Source: Coenobita brevimanus
Taxonomy: Eukaryota > Arthropoda > Malacostraca > Decapoda > Coenobitidae
Assembly (NCBI GenBank): GCA_032717465.1
Contig: CM064655.1
Span: forward strand, 16,232,902-16,296,901
Length of the DNA: 64,000 nucleotides
Reading direction: 5' to 3'
Shown here piece after piece: positions 62,401 to 64,000 of this stretch (the stretch's first letter is position 1; every line of letters starts with the position of its first letter). Under the pieces are notes generated by a model. That model saw nothing but the letters and a program-made list of their open reading frames with translations, searched no databases and was not told the origin of the DNA. The translations under genes and the position numbers were made by a program.

Positions 62401-64000
62401 ATGGAGTCACGCGTGTCTACACCAGATCGCGTACGTGCTGAGTCACCTGTGGATATGGAACAACGAGAGGCACATACCAAAGATACTCCCCGTGTGAGCC
62501 CTGAGTTTAACCATGGTGCTGAGCTGCCTCGTTTCGCTACCCCACTATTACCATCTATGATGCCGCCGAGCCAGTTTAGAGCAGTTCCCCCAGGTATGTC
62601 TAGTGCTTTCCCTGGAGTTGTTCATTCCACTCCCATATACTCTGGAGTCTTGTCACCGGAGGCCCAGTTGCAGTTGGAATTGAAAAAGATGGAAATGCAG
62701 CGTGCCAGAGAAGAGATGGAGTTGCAGCATGAAAAAATGCGATTTGAGCTGGAGAAGACTCGCTTGGAGGTGACTGCTAATAGACCTACTTCAGATACCC
62801 ATACCTCAGGCCGTGCAGAGGATAGGGAGAGTTGGTTCTCAAGGAGTCTAAAATTAGTGCCAGCGTTTGATGAGTTGAAGGTGACAGAATGGTTTGTCAG
62901 GTTTGAAAAGAAGGCTAGGGAGTTTGAGTGGCCCAGGCAGCGCTGAGTGGGCTTGGTATCTAATGTGCTGAAGGGAAAAGCTTTGGAAGTGTATAATATG
63001 TTGAGCCCTGAGGATGTAGATGATTATGATGAATTTAAAGCAGCCATCCTGAAGGCATATGAACTTAGACCAGAGGCTTATCGGTTGTTGTTCCGTGGTG
63101 CTCGGAAAAAACCTGCTGACACCTATATGGCCTACGCCAGGTATCTGGAGCAGACGTTAGACGAGTGGTTGCTGAGTGAGAGCGCCACTTCGTATAACGA
63201 TGTGCGTGAACTGCTTTTGATGGAACATTTTACCAACATGGCTGACAAAGAAATTGGTGTTAAAATTAGGGAGAAGAGATTTAAGACCTTGAAGGAAGCA
63301 GCGACGTGGGCTGATGACCGGGTTTTGGCCTTGCGGAGTATGGGGGTCAAGTATGCTAATTTTCAGTATTCCAGGGAGAGGACTGTGAGTGGCCCTGCCT
63401 GGGATAAATCTTCCGTGAATCAGTCCAAGGGAAGTACAGAGGAGAAAAAGAATTCTGGGAGAAAGAGCCCTGTATCCAGTTCGAAGCTACTTTGTTACTT
63501 TTGCAAACAGAGTGGGCCTAACTGCCCTAAGTGGAAGGCCTCCCAAAATGCCAAACCAGTGGCACTAGTTGTAGGTTCGAGTCAGGTGAACGAGAGGAGT
63601 TGGGAGAGTGGTAACGGTGAGGGAGAAGTCTGTGGAAAGCTGGAGTGCAGCCGGCTGTGCTCGCTGCCAGCTCAGGCTGAAAAAGTTACCCAACATGCTA
63701 CGCCACCTCCGGATGAACTGCCTCAGAAATCGTCCCTAGACTGGTGTAAACCTTTTATGTGTCACGGCACAGTGAAAATTCATGGGATCAGTTATCCAGT
63801 TACTGTGGTTCGTGATACTGGTGCACAACAGTCTGTGTGCAGAAACGTGACTGGAGGGCCTGTAAACTCAGGGAAGTATGTGCTGTGTAGAGGCATGAAC
63901 TCAGATGAATACTATGATTATGTTCATGTGGAACTCGATTGCCCCATTGTTCAGGCTGCAGCTCAAGTAGCTGTTGCTGATGTAATGCCAGTAGAGGGGG
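62401..64000 (+). pseudogene. gypsy element 2 gag and protease start (runs off window)
   Basis: Starts MESRVSTPDRVRAESPVDME. Residues about 85-125 are a charged helical segment (LQLELKKMEMQRAREEMELQ). The capsid-like part follows (LVPAFDELKVTEWFVRFEKK; KAAILKAYELRPEAYR). One TGA at 62944-62946, probably replacing Trp, breaks an otherwise continuous frame of about 530 codons. The zinc knuckle at about 63490 reads CYFCKQSGPNCPKWK: the CCHC His is missing, apparently by an in-frame deletion. VVRDTGAQQSVC (about 63805) has the DTGA protease motif. Confidence 0.82.

Overview
This is eukaryotic, animal DNA, most likely from a decapod crustacean. The signs are spliced host exons with ordinary GT/AG borders, a 5S rRNA-derived SINE, several classes of non-LTR retrotransposon whose protein styles I associate with crabs and shrimps, abundant short microsatellites, and almost no unique sequence. 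The decapod assignment is inference from repeat style. No prokaryotic gene, operon, CRISPR array or defence island is present.

Host gene. The only confident host gene runs on the minus strand and is the proteasome adaptor ECM29 (ECPAS). Four exons (38031-38160, 29152-29339, 28717-28821, 28447-28593) have matching intron phases and read in the order of the HEAT-repeat part of the protein. Two weaker phase-0 exons (27970-28107 and 13128-13197) may follow. Introns of about 8.7 and 14.8 kb are packed with transposons, so most of 13-38 kb, and probably the nest at 0.25-12.6 kb, is intronic.

Layout. 0.25-12.6 kb is one degraded jockey-like LINE split by two DNA transposons. The first is an 8.3-kb unit with about 330-bp terminal inverted repeats carrying a multi-copy metazoan gene of unassigned function, itself broken by an antisense LINE and a full-length CR1-like LINE. 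The second is a TTAA-flanked piggyBac-like unit containing a 5S-derived SINE. 13-24 kb holds an ECM29 exon candidate, a dead mariner with a SINE in it, a LINE whose reverse transcriptase contains a PHD-type zinc finger (split by an RTE-like LINE and a TTAA element), and another TTAA element in a minisatellite. 25-39 kb has the RTE-like LINE B, the ECM29 exons, a 3.1-kb Tigger-like element, LINE pieces and a TA-flanked MITE. 39-50 kb has a ~120-bp tandem array, a nearly intact RTE-like copy, a Tigger transposase pseudogene, MITEs, a higher-order satellite and a long-ORF CR1 copy inserted in a GT microsatellite. 50-57 kb is a dead minus-strand Ty3/gypsy element split by an RTE-like LINE and a TTAA MITE. 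57-61 kb has a related array holding a second piggyBac-like element, then two tandem tRNA-derived SINEs. 61.3-64 kb starts a second gypsy element with a clear 5' LTR and runs off the window.

How the pieces relate. Most boundaries were set by restoring a reading frame or repeat register across an insertion, which gives target-site duplications and a relative order of events. The 5S SINE and the RTE-like LINE share a 3' tail, which suggests LINE-driven SINE mobilisation. The most novel item is the TIR-bounded unit at 1.8-10.2 kb, because it suggests that an uncharacterised gene family is carried by, or is, a DNA transposon.
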